From Streptomyces sp. NBC_00708 (GTDB lineage Bacteria > Actinomycetota > Actinomycetes > Streptomycetales > Streptomycetaceae): a stretch of 64,000 nt of DNA. Positions 9,166-17,833 of the stretch are shown piece by piece. A program made the position numbers and the translations under genes. Positions within the stretch are counted from its first letter, which is position 1. The number at the start of each line of letters is the position of its first letter. The notes beneath the pieces are model-generated. The model was not told the DNA's origin, did no database searches, and saw only the letters and a list, made by a program, of their open reading frames with translations. The stretch spans positions 2,480,001-2,544,000 of the forward strand of contig CP108997.1 in assembly GCA_036226585.1 (NCBI GenBank). Reading direction: 5' to 3'.

Positions 9166-12100
9166 GCAACACGTCCGGCCCGCACGCCGAGCACTACGCG
9201 GTGCGCGAGGAGCTCGTCGACCAGCTCCGGCGGGACCTCATGGGCCCCGGCGCCCCGGACGAGATCCTGACCCAGGACCCGCCGATCACGGCGTACCCCA
9301 TCGGCGTGCTGTTCCCCCGGCCCTCCGACCGAGCGGCCGAACAGGCCCTCGACGAGGACGAGGCCGAGACCGAGGGGCTGGACGACGTTCCGCTCGTGCG
9401 GGGACGCGGGGACGTCGAGGAGTCGACCCCCGACCTCGGCACCTCCGGTGGGGGGGACCGTCGCCCGTCCTCCATGGGGATCACGTTCGCCGTCGACCCG
9501 TCGGTCGCGTCGAGCATCGTGGTGCACACGGAGGCCGCGAGGTACGACCCGATCGACCCCGAGGGGCGTGCCACCTCGGCCAAGCGGGCGGAGGCCCGCA
9601 GCACCTCGGACCAGAAGGAGCACTGGCGCCGGCGGCCCCTTGCCCTGGCACCGCTGACGCTCGATGTCACGGTCCCGAAGCTGCACCGGATGCCGCTGGG
9701 CGAAGGCGCGGGCGTCGAGGTCTTCGTACGCCCGCCGGCCGCCGGGACGATCACCATCACCGTCACCCTGGTCAACACCGAGACGGTGGGCGAGCGCGAA
9801 CTCCAGGACGCGTACTGCCTCTATCAGCCCCGCATCACCGTGACGACGCCGTCGGGGGCTCCGGCCTTCGTGGAGCGTCCCGCGGGTCGCCGCGCGAACG
9901 ACCCGGATGTGGCGACGAGCCGGCTGCTCCACCGGCACGCTCCCACCTTCGCCATGGGCCACGGGTGCGCGGCGGAGTGGGACTGGTTCCCGCCCGCCAT
10001 CGGTGCGCCGAACCACGAACGCGCCGCGATCACAGCCGTGCGCACGCAGTTCCTGCCGGCCCACGAGGTGTTGCTGACCGACTCGAACCCGGACATCGAC
10101 GACTCCGCGCTCACCATGCACGGCCTGGCGACCCGGCCGGAGAGCGAGGTGCTCGCCGCGCTGAACACGCTGATGGCCGATTACGCGGAGTGGATCGACC
10201 GCAAGGAGGTGGAGGCGGACGCCTTCCGGGGAACGTCGTACGAGACGCCGGCACGGGAGCGGATCGAGCAGTGCCGCGATGCCCTGGCCCGGATGCGCCG
10301 GGGCATCCGGGTGCTCGGGGAGAGCTCGGACGCGATGCGGGCGTTCCGGCTCACCAACCGGGCCATGGCGCATCAGCGGGCCCGGGGCGAGTGGGTGCGC
10401 AACGGCCGCGAAGGAGCACCCGACGAGACACGCGGGCGGTGGCGCCCCTTCCAGATCTCGTTCATGCTGCTCTGCCTGGAGGGCATCGTCGACCCGAACC
10501 ACGAGGACCGGTCGGTGGCCGACCTGCTGTGGTTCCCCACCGGTGGCGGCAAGACCGAGGCATACCTCGGCCTCATCGCCTTCACCACGTTCCTGCGCCG
10601 CCTGCGACTGAAGGAGCGGGGCGCCGGCGTGACCGTACTCATGCGCTACACCCTGCGGCTGCTGACCCTGCAGCAGTTCGAGCGAGCCGCGGCCCTCATC
10701 TGCGCCATGGAACGCATCAGGCTCGGCGACGAGGGAACGCTCGGCGCGGAGCCGATCTCCATCGGGATGTGGGTCGGTCAGTCCGCCACCCCCAACCGGC
10801 TCTCGGACGCCGAGAAGAGCCTGGTCGAGCTGCGCAAGGAGAAGGACCTCCAGGAGCGCAACCCCGTACAACTGCACGCCTGCCCCTGGTGCGGCACCCG
10901 TCTGGACGCGTACCAGTACGAGGTCGACGAGGAGGCCAAGCGGATGCATGTCCGCTGCCCCGACGACTGGTGCGACTTCCGCGACGGTCTGCCGGTCCAT
11001 CTCGTCGACGAGGCCGTCTACGACGCACGCCCCACCCTGGTGATCGCCACCGTCGACAAGTTCGCCGCGATGCCGTGGCGGGTGCAGACCGCGGCTCTCT
11101 TCAACCGCGACCTCGAGGACGGCACTCCTCCCCCGGAGTTGATCGTCCAGGACGAGTTGCACCTCATCTCGGGGCCGCTCGGCACCCTCACCGGCCTCTA
11201 CGAGACAGCGGTGGACCTGCTGGCCGACAACCCGAAGGTCATCGCCTCGACCGCCACGATCCGTCGCGCTTCGGACCAGGGGAGGATGCTCTTCGACCGC
11301 GCGGTCGCCCAGTTCCCCCCGGCGGGGATCGACGCCCGGGACTCCTGGTTCGCCGTGGAGACCCCGAAGGAGCGCAAGGCGAGCCGCCAGTACGTCGGCC
11401 TCCTCACCCCGAGCACCAGCCAGGCCACCCTGCTCGTCCGTACCTACGCGAACCTCCTGCACAGGGCCGCCCTCGCCGACGTCGACGACGGGGTTCGCGA
11501 CGCGTACTGGACGCTCGTCGGCTACTTCAACAGCCTCCGTCTGCTGGCGGCCGCCGAGCTCCAGGTCCACGACGACGTCGACGCCTACCTGGAGTACCTG
11601 TCCTCGCGCGAGGACGGACCGAGGCGCAAGGTGCTGGAGCAGACCGAGTTGACGAGCCGGGCCAACTCCAGCGACATCCCGAAGCGCCTCAAGCAGTTGG
11701 AACAGCGCCTGCCGCATCCGGACACCGTGGATGTCCTGCTCGCGACGAACATGATCTCGGTCGGTGTCGACGTGGATCGGCTCGGGCTGATGGCGGTCAT
11801 GGGGCAGCCGCAGACCACCGCTGAGTACATCCAGGCGACCAGCCGGATCGGGCGCCGCCATCCGGGTCTGGTCGCCGTGATGCTGAACTCCGCCCGGTCC
11901 CGCGACCGTTCCCACTACGAGAGCTTCCAGCACTTCCACTCCGCCCTGTACCGGGAGGTCGAGTCGACCAGCGTGACGCCCTTCTCGTCCCGCGCCCGTG
12001 ACCGGGGACTGCACGCGGTGGTCGTCGCTCTCGCGCGCATCCTGATCCCGGCGGCGGCGCCCAACGACGGAGCCGGTCGCATTCGGGAGTTCCGCGCGGA

Positions 12101-12377
12101 TCTGGAGAACGTCGTCCGCACGGCTCTCCTCGCGCGCGTGAAGTCGGTCGCTCCGGACGAGCTCCCGGCGACGGCCGCGGCCTTCGACGAGTTCGTCGAC
12201 TGGTGGGAGGGCGAGGCCGAAGCGCACGGCGGTCTCCTCTACGAACCCACACGCGGCAACCGCACACCGTCCCTGTTGAGCGCGTTCGACAACGAGGACG
12301 AGGACGCCTGGCCCACCCTGTGGAGCCTGCGCGACGTCGACGCCGAATCCGCCCTGTTCATGGAGGCATCCCGATGA
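9162..12377 (+). CDS. drmA: DISARM helicase DrmA
   Basis: 1071 aa starting at the ATGA overlap (9162). The first 450 residues resemble the DrmA N-terminal region (REELVDQLRRDLMGPGAP). The SF2 core has Walker A FPTGGGKTEAYLG near 457, a DELH-type motif II (VQDELHLISGPLG) near 662 and motif VI QATSRIGRRHPG near 890. A zinc-knuckle-like segment with Cys pairs (CPWCGTR, then CPDDWC) is inserted near 573-605. DrmA is a core helicase of DISARM, which blocks incoming phage DNA. Here it sits directly before DrmB, as in known DISARM loci, but lacks the usual methyltransferase and DrmC partners. The family call rests on motifs, DELH signature, length and the DUF1998 neighbour; no database search was possible. 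Confidence 0.85.
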   Translation: MSNTSGPHAEHYAVREELVDQLRRDLMGPGAPDEILTQDPPITAYPIGVLFPRPSDRAAEQALDEDEAETEGLDDVPLVRGRGDVEESTPDLGTSGGGDRRPSSMGITFAVDPSVASSIVVHTEAARYDPIDPEGRATSAKRAEARSTSDQKEHWRRRPLALAPLTLDVTVPKLHRMPLGEGAGVEVFVRPPAAGTITITVTLVNTETVGERELQDAYCLYQPRITVTTPSGAPAFVERPAGRRANDPDVATSRLLHRHAPTFAMGHGCAAEWDWFPPAIGAPNHERAAITAVRTQFLPAHEVLLTDSNPDIDDSALTMHGLATRPESEVLAALNTLMADYAEWIDRKEVEADAFRGTSYETPARERIEQCRDALARMRRGIRVLGESSDAMRAFRLTNRAMAHQRARGEWVRNGREGAPDETRGRWRPFQISFMLLCLEGIVDPNHEDRSVADLLWFPTGGGKTEAYLGLIAFTTFLRRLRLKERGAGVTVLMRYTLRLLTLQQFERAAALICAMERIRLGDEGTLGAEPISIGMWVGQSATPNRLSDAEKSLVELRKEKDLQERNPVQLHACPWCGTRLDAYQYEVDEEAKRMHVRCPDDWCDFRDGLPVHLVDEAVYDARPTLVIATVDKFAAMPWRVQTAALFNRDLEDGTPPPELIVQDELHLISGPLGTLTGLYETAVDLLADNPKVIASTATIRRASDQGRMLFDRAVAQFPPAGIDARDSWFAVETPKERKASRQYVGLLTPSTSQATLLVRTYANLLHRAALADVDDGVRDAYWTLVGYFNSLRLLAAAELQVHDDVDAYLEYLSSREDGPRRKVLEQTELTSRANSSDIPKRLKQLEQRLPHPDTVDVLLATNMISVGVDVDRLGLMAVMGQPQTTAEYIQATSRIGRRHPGLVAVMLNSARSRDRSHYESFQHFHSALYREVESTSVTPFSSRARDRGLHAVVVALARILIPAAAPNDGAGRIREFRADLENVVRTALLARVKSVAPDELPATAAAFDEFVDWWEGEAEAHGGLLYEPTRGNRTPSLLSAFDNEDEDAWPTLWSLRDVDAESALFMEASR

Positions 12378-14209
12378 CCCCGCCCCCCGCCCGGCGCCGA
12401 CGGGCCGGCGCGCCCGAGCGCAGCTACCCGCGACGCGGTTCGGTTCGCCGCGCGCAGATGATCACCACCTACGGGGTCGGCTCGATCGTCGCCGTCGACA
12501 ACGAGTCGTTCATGGTGAGCGGCATCGACTCGTGGAACGTCGACGAGGCGCCGACCGTCCACGAGCACCGCCTGGCGCGCGTGCTCGGCGTGAAGTCGTT
12601 CCGTCTCCCGCCGGCCTCCGACGACACCAGCAAGGACGGAGTCCGGGTCCGCCGCTTCCCCCTGTGGCACTCGTGCCCCGGCTGCAACGCGCTCCAGCAC
12701 GTGAGCCGGTTCAACTCCCCACCGGGAAAGAACGAGTGCGGCGACTGCCACGAGGAGCTGGTGCCCTCGCGCTTCGTCATGGCCTGCCCCAAGGGACACA
12801 TCGAGGACTTCCCGTACTGGAAGTGGGCGCACCGCAACAACCGTAAGGACAGCGACGCCGGACTGTGCGGCGGGGAACTGCGGCTGCGGACGAGCGGCAA
12901 GACCGCGTCGCTCCGGTCGATCCTGATCTCCTGCACGTGCGGAATCCCCGAGGTCTCGATGGAGGGCGCGTTCCGCCGCGCCGCCCTGTCGGACCTGAAG
13001 GTCTACTGCAACGGGCGCCGCCCCTGGCTCGGAAGGGCGGCCGACGAGCACTGCACGGAGAAACCGCGCACGCTTCAGCGCGGTTCGTCCGTCGCGTGGC
13101 AGCCGATCGTCAGGACGGCCCTCTCGATCCCGCCGTGGAGCGACGGCCACGCGACACGCCTGGAGCTGCACTGGGACAACCTCCGCAAGATGAAGGACAA
13201 CCAGGTCGAGCTGGCCGCGTACCTGAAGGTCCTCGGCCTGCAGGAGAACTACGAGTTCTCGCTCGACAAGGTCATGGGCCTCTTGGAGGCGGAGAACCAC
13301 GAGGACACCACCCAGGACGAGGACAAGGGCACCGACAGTGCCTACGTCGCTCTGCGCAAGCAGGAGTACGAGCGGCTCGTCGCCGGCCGCCTCGAAAGCG
13401 AGACGGATCACGAGGACCAGTTCGTCTGCGAGCCACCGCGCTCCTCCTCCGAGGTCCTGACGCCCTACGGAGTGACGGGGCCGATGCTGGTGAAGCGCCT
13501 GCGGGAAGTCCGCGCGCTGAAGGCCTTCTCCCGCGTCGACACACCCGAGACCCACACCGATGTCCACGAGGCGGCCCTGTCGCTCGCCCCGATGGACTGG
13601 CTCCCCGCGATGGAGGTCCAGGGTGAGGGCGTCTTCCTGCGCCTGGACGAACAGCGCCTCGACGACTGGGCGCGCAGCACCGCCGTGGCCGCACGCGCCG
13701 ACCGCATCCGGGCCAACCACCTGCGCATGCTGCGTGAGCGCGCCCAGGACCCCGCGAACGTCCCGGATTCACCGGCGGATGCCCGCATGGTGCTCCTGCA
13801 CACGTTGGCCCACGCCCTGATCAACGAGTGGAGCCTCGACGGCGGTTATCCGGCCGCCTCGTTGCGGGAGCGGTTGTACGCGGACGAGTCGATGGCCGGT
13901 CTCCTCATCTGCACGGCCACCAGCGACTCCGCAGGAAGTCTCGGCGGCCTGGTCGCGCAGGGAGAACCCGACCGCCTGGAGTCCGCCCTGCACTCGGCCC
14001 TCCGCCGGGCGCAATGGTGCTCGGCCGACCCGCTCTGTGTGGAGTCCACGGGCAGCGGCGTGGGCGGCATCAATCTGGCGGCCTGCCACGCGTGCGTCCT
14101 GCTGCCGGAGACCAGCTGCGAGCACAACAACGGTCTGCTGGACCGGGCCCTGCTGATCGGAACGCCGGAGGACCCGTCGATCGGGTTCTTCCACGAGGCG
14201 CTGCGCTGA
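12374..14209 (+). CDS. drmB: DISARM protein DrmB (DUF1998)
   Basis: 611 aa, starting at ATG 12374 in an ATGA overlap with drmA. After a basic N-terminus comes the typical MITTYGVGSIVAV segment. Cys pairs follow at about residues 100-135 (CPGC, CGDC, CPKGH) and again about 155-195, consistent with zinc binding. The C-terminal DUF1998 region includes LLHTLAHALINEW near 474 and a Cys-rich end (ACHACVLLPETSC). In DISARM, DrmB partners the DrmA helicase. It is the last gene of the operon, followed by a strong hairpin shared with the convergent gene. Confidence 0.87.
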   Translation: MTPPPARRRRAGAPERSYPRRGSVRRAQMITTYGVGSIVAVDNESFMVSGIDSWNVDEAPTVHEHRLARVLGVKSFRLPPASDDTSKDGVRVRRFPLWHSCPGCNALQHVSRFNSPPGKNECGDCHEELVPSRFVMACPKGHIEDFPYWKWAHRNNRKDSDAGLCGGELRLRTSGKTASLRSILISCTCGIPEVSMEGAFRRAALSDLKVYCNGRRPWLGRAADEHCTEKPRTLQRGSSVAWQPIVRTALSIPPWSDGHATRLELHWDNLRKMKDNQVELAAYLKVLGLQENYEFSLDKVMGLLEAENHEDTTQDEDKGTDSAYVALRKQEYERLVAGRLESETDHEDQFVCEPPRSSSEVLTPYGVTGPMLVKRLREVRALKAFSRVDTPETHTDVHEAALSLAPMDWLPAMEVQGEGVFLRLDEQRLDDWARSTAVAARADRIRANHLRMLRERAQDPANVPDSPADARMVLLHTLAHALINEWSLDGGYPAASLRERLYADESMAGLLICTATSDSAGSLGGLVAQGEPDRLESALHSALRRAQWCSADPLCVESTGSGVGGINLAACHACVLLPETSCEHNNGLLDRALLIGTPEDPSIGFFHEALR

Positions 14210-14221
14210 CCCGACGGCCCG

Positions 14222-14566
14222 CTACGGCCGGGGCGGCCCCATGGGCCGCCCCGCATCGGCCCGCTCCGCCACCCGCACCCTGCACACCCCGTCCTCGCAG
14301 TCGCGGCGCAGGCGCCCCCGGGAAATGGTCTGTGCGAGCCCGATGGCCCAGCACATCGGGCATCCGCGCAGGGCCAGCACGCCGGCCGGCAGGAGCAGCA
14401 GGCTGAGCGGGCCGGTGACCGGGATCAGGGCGAACGAGGCGATCAGGCTGCCGAAGCCGGCCGCGCCCCGGGCCAGGTGGCGGGGCACGGACGCGCTCGC
14501 GAAGTCAGGGGCGTCGGACTTGGTGCGCGTCGTGTCAGGGGTGTCGGACTTGGTGCTCGTCGTCAT
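14222..14566 (-). CDS. YgaP-like (DUF2892-type) small membrane protein
   Basis: 114 aa from ATG 14566, chosen because GGAG lies 6 bases upstream. Residues about 30-75 contain the arginine-led amphipathic start (VPRHLARGAAGFGS) and two hydrophobic segments ending in a CPMC motif, as in the YgaP-like transmembrane domain family. A Cys-containing tail follows (DCEDGVC). Its start overlaps the 3' end of the ECF sigma gene by 32 bp, so the two are translated from one transcript. The Cys pairs hint at a redox or metal role, possibly as sensor or target of the sigma factor; this is inference. Confidence 0.7.
   Translation of the reverse strand: MTTSTKSDTPDTTRTKSDAPDFASASVPRHLARGAAGFGSLIASFALIPVTGPLSLLLLPAGVLALRGCPMCWAIGLAQTISRGRLRRDCEDGVCRVRVAERADAGRPMGPPRP
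14229..14253. terminator. Hairpin between drmB and the convergent YgaP-like gene
   Basis: An 11-bp perfect stem (CGGGGCGGCCC) with a 3-base loop lies 20 bp after the drmB stop and within the last codons of the opposite gene. It is likely a shared bidirectional terminator. Confidence 0.55.
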
Positions 14567-15116
14567 GAGCGGCTCCAGGCGTGGGTTCGGGTACGGCACG
14601 GAGGGCGTGCTGCACCGCGGTGCGGGCGCGGTGCAGGCGCGACTTCATGGCGGCGGTGCTGAGGCCGAGCGCTTCGGCGGTCATGCGCCCGCTGTAGCCC
14701 TGGATGTCCCGCATGACCAGGACGCGGCGCTGCTCGGCCGGCAACGCCGCAATGGCCGCGGCCACTTCGGCGGCCTCCATGCGGTGCAGGACCTCGTCCT
14801 CGGCGGAGCGCACGGCGGTGTCCGGCACGGCCGCGGGCGCCCGCATCGTCCGCGCCCGCCGCAGGCACTCGTTGCGGACGATGCGGAACATCCATGAGGC
14901 CAGCGCCCCGGATGCCCGGAGCATCCCGATCTTGCGGTAGAGGATGATCAGGGCTTCCTGCGCCGCGTCCTCGGCGTCCTCGGGCGTGGAGCAGAGGGAG
15001 CGGGCGAAGCGGCGTACGTTCGGATGCGCTCCCGACACCAGCGCGGCGAGCGAGTCGACGTCGCCGCTCTGCGCGGCGACGACCAACTGCTCGCCGGGCC
15101 AGGACGCGTCAGCCAC
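14535..15116 (-). CDS. ECF-type RNA polymerase sigma factor
   Basis: 193 aa from GTG 15116, with a GGAAG-like site upstream. Region 2 lies at about residues 31-95 (CSTPEDAEDAAQEALI and ASWMFRIVRNECLRRAR). Region 4 lies at about 120-165 (LPAEQRRVLVMRDIQGYSG and STAAMKSRLHRARTAV). No region 1.1 or 3 is present, as expected for ECF sigmas. It overlaps a 30-aa membrane peptide gene by 8 bp upstream and a YgaP-like membrane protein downstream. Neither partner looks like a classic zinc-binding anti-sigma factor, so control may run through one of these membrane partners. Confidence 0.88.
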   Translation of the reverse strand: MADASWPGEQLVVAAQSGDVDSLAALVSGAHPNVRRFARSLCSTPEDAEDAAQEALIILYRKIGMLRASGALASWMFRIVRNECLRRARTMRAPAAVPDTAVRSAEDEVLHRMEAAEVAAAIAALPAEQRRVLVMRDIQGYSGRMTAEALGLSTAAMKSRLHRARTAVQHALRAVPEPTPGAAHDDEHQVRHP

Positions 15117-15201
15117 GGGCTTGCTTCCGCTTGCGCAGGACGACGTAACTGCACGTGCAGAGCAGCACGGCTCCGGCGGCGATGGCGATTCCCACGATCA
15201 T
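15109..15201 (-). CDS. 30-aa single-span membrane peptide ahead of the ECF sigma gene
   Basis: ATG 15201 is preceded by an excellent AGGAGG four bases away. The peptide is one hydrophobic helix (MIVGIAIAAGAVLLCTCSYV) with a CTC motif, followed by a basic tail (LRKRKQARG) that should face the cytoplasm. Its stop overlaps the sigma gene start by 8 bp, a translational-coupling layout. The perfect ribosome site and overlap support a real gene. A role as membrane tether or redox sensor for the sigma factor is only a guess. Confidence 0.65.
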   Translation of the reverse strand: MIVGIAIAAGAVLLCTCSYVVLRKRKQARG

Positions 15202-15511
15202 GAGTCCTCCTGGTGTTCCCGTACGTGCCGGCGTCCGTCGGCACACATATAGGAGACGGGGCGCGCGAAAAGGATTCGCCCGCAGGAAGGTTGGTACGGG
15301 AAGGGCTCGGCTGCGTGCACCATGACGGGCCCATGGTGCACGGGAGCGGCCCGCCCACCGCACCGCGGGCCCCGAGCTCCCGCCTGTGCGGGCACCCGGT
15401 CACACCCACCTCGATCGGTTGCCACGGGCCGCGAATGGGACGCCCCGCGCCGAGGCCCGTACAGCCCCCTAGACTGCGGCGGCCGCGTCCGGACAGCCGA
15501 AGGAGAAGTCC
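15202..15511. other. Divergent intergenic region
   Basis: Holds the promoters of the ECF operon and of the membrane-protein gene at 15512. A TATAT-containing -10 candidate lies near 15246-15251 for the minus strand. A TAGACT -10 candidate lies near 15470 for the plus strand. No further gene is seen. Confidence 0.35.
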
Positions 15512-16111
15512 ATGCCCGATGCGCAGGAGGCCGGAGACAACGTCATGTCACACGAGGCCGGGCACGGCAGTGGCCGGGGCGGTGCGGCGGGAACCTCCGG
15601 GTCAAAGCGGCGGCTCTCCTGCCTGGCCGTTGTGGTGGCTGTTCTGGCCGCAGGGGCGGGCGGCCTCGTATGGCTGTTCCAGGGCCACCTGTCCCAGCCC
15701 TTCGGGGACGACCGGGCCTGCGACGGCAGCGACACGAAGCTCCCGCGGGTGATCTCCGCCGGAGGTGCTCCGATACCCATTGGAGCCTCCGGCGTCCACT
15801 ACTACACCCGGAACGGGAACGCCGAGGTCACCTTCGTCAGCGGCGACATACTGGACTACCTCCACCATGTCGGCGTCCTCCCCGACGACGCGCCCCTGTT
15901 CGATGAGAAGTACGGCACCAAGGCGGAGGCCGGAGACGAGATCGCGCTGCCCGACGGATTGTGCGGCTCCCCCTTGCGTGGCCCCGTCTGGGTCTACGGC
16001 TCCACAAGCACCGCCGGGTCCGGCGTCGCCGTCATGGTCGAGCGCTCCCCCGTCGACAACGACTCCTTCCGGCTGCCCACCCGTGCCGTGGTCACGTACC
16101 GCCTCCCCTGA
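15512..16111 (+). CDS. Membrane-anchored extracytoplasmic protein, unknown
   Basis: 199 aa from ATG 15512, with GAAGGAGAA upstream. A glycine-rich cytoplasmic N-terminus is followed by KRR and one membrane segment (about residues 34-56). About 140 outward-facing residues follow with no recognised domain; they contain two Cys residues (RACDGSD and DGLCGS) that could form a disulfide. The C-terminal half looks like a compact beta-rich fold. The gene stands alone between the ECF operon and a methyltransferase gene. No function can be assigned. Confidence 0.65.
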   Translation: MPDAQEAGDNVMSHEAGHGSGRGGAAGTSGSKRRLSCLAVVVAVLAAGAGGLVWLFQGHLSQPFGDDRACDGSDTKLPRVISAGGAPIPIGASGVHYYTRNGNAEVTFVSGDILDYLHHVGVLPDDAPLFDEKYGTKAEAGDEIALPDGLCGSPLRGPVWVYGSTSTAGSGVAVMVERSPVDNDSFRLPTRAVVTYRLP

Positions 16112-16390
16112 CGCGCACGGCCGAAGGCCGCGGCTGCCGGCCGCTCTGTCGTGATGGGCCGCCCGCCGGGCCCGCCGCGCTCGGTCACCCACCGTCCGCT
16201 GCGCACGTGCCCCCGTACCGGGCGCACGAAGTCGCGCCGTCAGGCGGGGTCCCCACCGTCCGGTGTGGCGACACCCGCCACCGCGAACAGCGCACCGCGT
16301 GTCCGGGACCAACGCTCCGGCGCGCGGCAGAGCAGACAGGTATGCCGGTCGAGGCGCAGGCCTCCGGTGGACGTCTGTAGGGTGCCGCGG

Positions 16391-17245
16391 ATGACTTCCA
16401 CACCCGCGTCGCCCAGCTCGGCCGCCGACGCCGCCGAGACGTTCCTCCGGAACTTCCACAACACCACCCCCGGCCGGCAGTCGACAGGCGTCCGGAGCGC
16501 CCCCCTCGCCGACGGCCGTACGAGCTACCAGGTCCTCGCGGCGGAGGTCGCGGGAGCGCGTCGCGTGCTCGATCTGGGGTGCGCGGACGGGGCGCTGCTG
16601 GACGTACTGGGGGCGGCCGGGGCCGAGGAGCTGGCCGGGATCGACCTCTCGGAGGAAGAGCTGGCGCTGGCCCACGCGCGCCCTGCCCTCCGCGGTGCGG
16701 ACCTGCGGCAGGGGCGGGCCCAGGAGCTGCCGTACGCCGACGACTCCTTCGACGCCGTGGTGTCGCACATGGCGCTGATGCTGATGCGCGACGTGGACCG
16801 GGTGGCGGCCGAGGCGGCCCGGGTGCTGGTGCCCGGCGGCCGGTTCGCCGTCGCTGTGGCGGGCGGGGCCGTCGAGGGCCAGGCCATGCGCCTGTTCCTG
16901 GAGCTCGCCCGCCCCTACTTCAGGGCGGCGCCGCCCGAGCGGTCCCTGCCGCGGCTCGGCAGCGGCAGGCTCCTCACCCGCGAAGCCCTGGACGGGCTGC
17001 TCGGCCCGGCCGGGTTCGCACCGATCGGCTGGGACACCGTCGTCCTGGAAATGGGCGGCACCCCGGAGGAGATCTGGGTCGCCGCCACCCGGTCCTTCTA
17101 CAACATGGTGGAGCTCGACGAGGAGCAGACCGCGAGCCTGCGCGCCGAGTTCCTCGCCGCCGTCCCTGCTCTGCTGGACGCCGACGGGCGTGCCGCAGCG
17201 GGCACGCGGCTCAACATCGCGACCACCCGCCTGTCGGCCCCCTGA
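16391..17245 (+). CDS. Class I SAM-dependent methyltransferase (Methyltransf_11 type)
   Basis: 284 aa. The SAM-binding motif I is VLDLGCADG at about residues 59-67, the acidic residue ending strand 2 is in GIDLSEE, and the post-motif DDSFDAVVSHMALMLM matches the methyltransferase-11 pattern; VLVPGGRFAV follows. The ATG at 16391 has no ribosome site, but TAGGGT sits 7 bases upstream, so the mRNA is probably leaderless. The substrate is unknown. It ends just before a hairpin (17256-17274) shared with the convergent SnoaL-like gene. Confidence 0.82.
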   Translation: MTSTPASPSSAADAAETFLRNFHNTTPGRQSTGVRSAPLADGRTSYQVLAAEVAGARRVLDLGCADGALLDVLGAAGAEELAGIDLSEEELALAHARPALRGADLRQGRAQELPYADDSFDAVVSHMALMLMRDVDRVAAEAARVLVPGGRFAVAVAGGAVEGQAMRLFLELARPYFRAAPPERSLPRLGSGRLLTREALDGLLGPAGFAPIGWDTVVLEMGGTPEEIWVAATRSFYNMVELDEEQTASLRAEFLAAVPALLDADGRAAAGTRLNIATTRLSAP

Positions 17246-17255
17246 GCGCGACGGA

Positions 17256-17274
17256 CCCGGCCCGTCAGGCCGGG
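17256..17274. terminator. Hairpin between convergent genes
   Basis: A CCCGGCC stem with a 5-base loop, at the 3' ends of the methyltransferase and SnoaL-like genes and overlapping the SnoaL-like stop codon. Confidence 0.4.
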
Positions 17275-17795
17275 CCGGCCGGGGCCTCTGCCCCCGTCAA
17301 CTCCCGTACGCGCGCCGCCGCTTCCGCCGGCAGCACCGGCGGTTCGCCCGTCGTCCAGACCGCCCGTACCGTCATCCGGCTGATGCGCCAGCCGCTGTCG
17401 GTCCGCCGGAGCCGGCCCTCGTAGACCCCGCCCACCGTGAACAGCGGGTTCACTCCCTCGCCGCGCGCGCGGAGGGTGGAGTCGTGGTGTACGTGGGTCA
17501 TGTGGGCGTTCCAGGAGACCTCGGCCGTCCGTGCTCCCGGCTCGGCGTGGACCAGGACGTCGGAGGAGAGGTGCAGGGTGGCGGCGTAGCGGCCAATGGC
17601 CTCCTCCACCTGCCGTAGCGCTTCGGCGCCTTCGGCCACGCCGAGCGGTGTCGTCACGTGCAGGTCGTCGGTGTAGTAGGCATCGGCCCAGCCCTCGTCG
17701 AACCGGCGCTCGTCCAGCGTGCGGAAGATGCCGCTGATGAGGGTGCTGATCTCGAAGTGGTCCTGGGCGGTCGCTGCGGTGCTCGTCGCGTTCAT
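17265..17795 (-). CDS. SnoaL-like (NTF2-fold) protein
   Basis: 176 aa from ATG 17795. The layout is that of SnoaL_4-type proteins: an N-terminal helix pair (ISTLISGIFRTLDERRFDEGWADAY), a HVTTPLG strand, then antiparallel strands containing SWNAHMTHVH and PLFTVGGVYEGRLRR, and a WRISRMTV ending strand. The fold is an alpha+beta barrel used by isomerases, hydroxylases and ligand-binding proteins. The start is fixed by the promoter: a SoxR-type box places transcription at the A of the ATG (leaderless). This suggests induction by redox-active small molecules, possibly self-made antibiotics. Confidence 0.8.
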   Translation of the reverse strand: MNATSTAATAQDHFEISTLISGIFRTLDERRFDEGWADAYYTDDLHVTTPLGVAEGAEALRQVEEAIGRYAATLHLSSDVLVHAEPGARTAEVSWNAHMTHVHHDSTLRARGEGVNPLFTVGGVYEGRLRRTDSGWRISRMTVRAVWTTGEPPVLPAEAAARVRELTGAEAPAGPA

Positions 17796-17801
17796 GGTTC
17801 G

Positions 17802-17833
17802 ATGCTGTGACCTCAACGGGACTTGAGGTCAAG
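17802..17833 (-). promoter_or_regulatory. SoxR/MerR-type operator-promoter with 19-bp spacer
   Basis: The perfect inverted repeat TGACCTCAA-N6-TTGAGGTCA occupies 17808-17831. Its 18-bp core CCTCAA-N6-TTGAGG has the geometry of the E. coli soxS SoxR box. On the minus strand, TTGACC (-35) and CAGCAT (-10, 17807-17802) are separated by 19 bp, the long spacer typical of promoters that MerR-family activators untwist. The -10 ends 6 bases before the ATG at 17795. Confidence 0.75.

Noticed and set aside
9120..12227. 1035-aa minus-strand ORF and 1014-aa + strand ORF over drmA
   Set aside because: Shadow frames caused by high GC; only the DrmA frame has helicase motifs.
2489..14209. Druantia or BREX instead of DISARM
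   Set aside because: No PglZ, BrxC or DruH-like protein is present. The DELH helicase directly followed by a separate DUF1998 protein is the DrmA-DrmB pattern.
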